Positions 63,190 through 64,000 of a DNA stretch of 64,000 nucleotides are shown here, in pieces (position 1 is the first letter of the stretch; every line of letters begins with the position of its first letter). The position numbers were made by a program, and so were the translations under genes. This stretch comes from Aphis gossypii. Its lineage: Eukaryota > Arthropoda > Insecta > Hemiptera > Aphididae. The notes below the pieces were generated by a model. The model saw nothing but the letters and a program-made list of their open reading frames with translations. It ran no database searches and was not told where the DNA came from. Where the stretch lies: positions 35,069,260-35,133,259 of the forward strand of contig NC_065530.1 of the NCBI RefSeq assembly GCF_020184175.1, in the 5' to 3' direction.

Positions 63190-64000
63190 TGAATGTTCTT
63201 TAGTGTTATTTTTATTATTGTCAATTATAAAAATCAATCAAAAGTTATGAAAATACGACGCTGCTCCGGTAATTACATACTAATTAAAAAATACCGAAAA
63301 TACAGGGTTACAAATATTACAATATAAAAAAATAATTTTGACAAAAACTAGTTTTGCTTAAAAAATTCAGTTTTTTTCAATTTTTCAAATTTTTTTTTAT
63401 CGTTAGATATATTAAATATTACTGAGAATTTTACATTTCAACCCCCAAAAGTACCAACTAGATTCATATTTTTGCTATTTTTTTATTCAAAGCTTTTTCT
63501 ACTTTAATTTGTGTGTACAAAAATGTGTAGGTACATCATTATAAAATCAATACCTTACACTTTGCACAGAATTTAAAAATTAAATTTACATTTTTAATTT
63601 ATACATAAAATAAAATTTTTTATAAATACCTATTGGCTAGTAATGCAGCCTTTAACATATTATATTTTCTATCGACTTTCATCGTTGTGTAATATTAAAA
63701 TTAAAACTGTTTTTTTATTATTATTTTTTTTTTTATATATCGCAGTGCGATGTACGACTTACGTGCGTGTGATATTCACATATTATATCAATATAAGAAT
63801 ATGTATAATAATAGAACATCTACGCGCGCTATTGATCACATTCAAATCATGTACATGATATGGTACGCGACATATTATTATTATCTCCCTTTGTATCACC
63901 GGATATATAGGCTATATCAATTTCTAAATCTATTGGGGCCCAGTTTTTTGTCACGTGTATGGCACGCGTTTCACCTATATGACGTCCCAGGCGTTCGTTT
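63190..64000. other. Window end, no gene seen
   Basis: AT-rich with T runs; short frames only. The last 250 bp become a little GC-richer without a recognisable signal. Confidence 0.4.

Noticed and set aside
1..64000. CRISPR arrays, operons, bacterial insertion sequences or prophage
   Set aside because: No regularly spaced repeats, ribosome-binding sites or compact bacterial gene order; the introns and polyadenylation signals are eukaryotic.

Overview
The window looks like an AT-rich insect nuclear genome, most likely an aphid or close relative. The support is GT-AG introns, TATA plus initiator promoters, a cathepsin B gene of the kind expanded in aphids, a cuticle-like secreted peptide gene with a tiny first exon, frequent TAGGTA/TACCTA words, and many decayed LINE, hAT, pogo, MULE and Helitron-like pieces. 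There is no operon structure. Almost all real genes are multi-exon, so most open frames in the window are chance. Species assignment is inference.

Layout. 0.1-2.0 kb: two minus-strand exon-like coiled-coil/acidic segments of an unrecognised gene and a hAT transposase C-terminal relic. 2.5-2.85 kb: a hAT-type MITE. 5.4-7.4 kb: an intact six-exon cathepsin B-like protease (+) with signal peptide and catalytic Cys/His/Asn, lacking the usual occluding-loop His pair. 7.7-9.8 kb: pogo/Tigger and jockey-like LINE relics. 10.38-17.2 kb and 19.73-26.97 kb: a direct duplication of about 7 kb. Each copy carries an unrecognised small gene (four core exons plus several repeated promoter/first-exon blocks). 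The first copy is open; the second has a 1-bp frameshift. The spacer between the copies holds a p70 S6 kinase pseudogene. 28.4-29.1 kb: another 5'-truncated LINE with poly-A.

30.86-41.49 kb: a complete Lmx1-type LIM-homeobox gene on the minus strand. It has seven coding exons: LIM1, LIM2, a homeodomain split over two exons, and a C-terminus with the family signature. The assembly is one base short just after the homeodomain. Its GC-rich upstream region is interrupted by a MULE-like transposon with a FLYWCH/transposase gene, terminal inverted repeats, repeated subterminal motifs and an exact 11-bp target-site duplication (42.17-44.29 kb). 49.8-51.9 kb: a two-exon minus-strand gene for a complex III subunit 10 (UQCR11/QCR10)-like protein. 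55.5-56.2 kb: a third LINE tail. 57.07-58.02 kb: a two-exon Tyr/Pro-rich secreted cuticle-like peptide gene with a clear core promoter, followed at once by a pogo-type MITE. 59.78-60.24 kb: an unexplained GC-enriched island. The remainder is AT-rich intergenic sequence in which I see no supported gene.

The genes do not form one pathway. The strongest candidate for something undescribed is the duplicated unit at 10-27 kb: a small gene family with no match I recognise, whose promoter and first exon have been multiplied. Each of the six blocks has a CAT(A/G)GCAAC motif, resembling an RFX X-box half-site, about 170 bp from the exon end or start codon.
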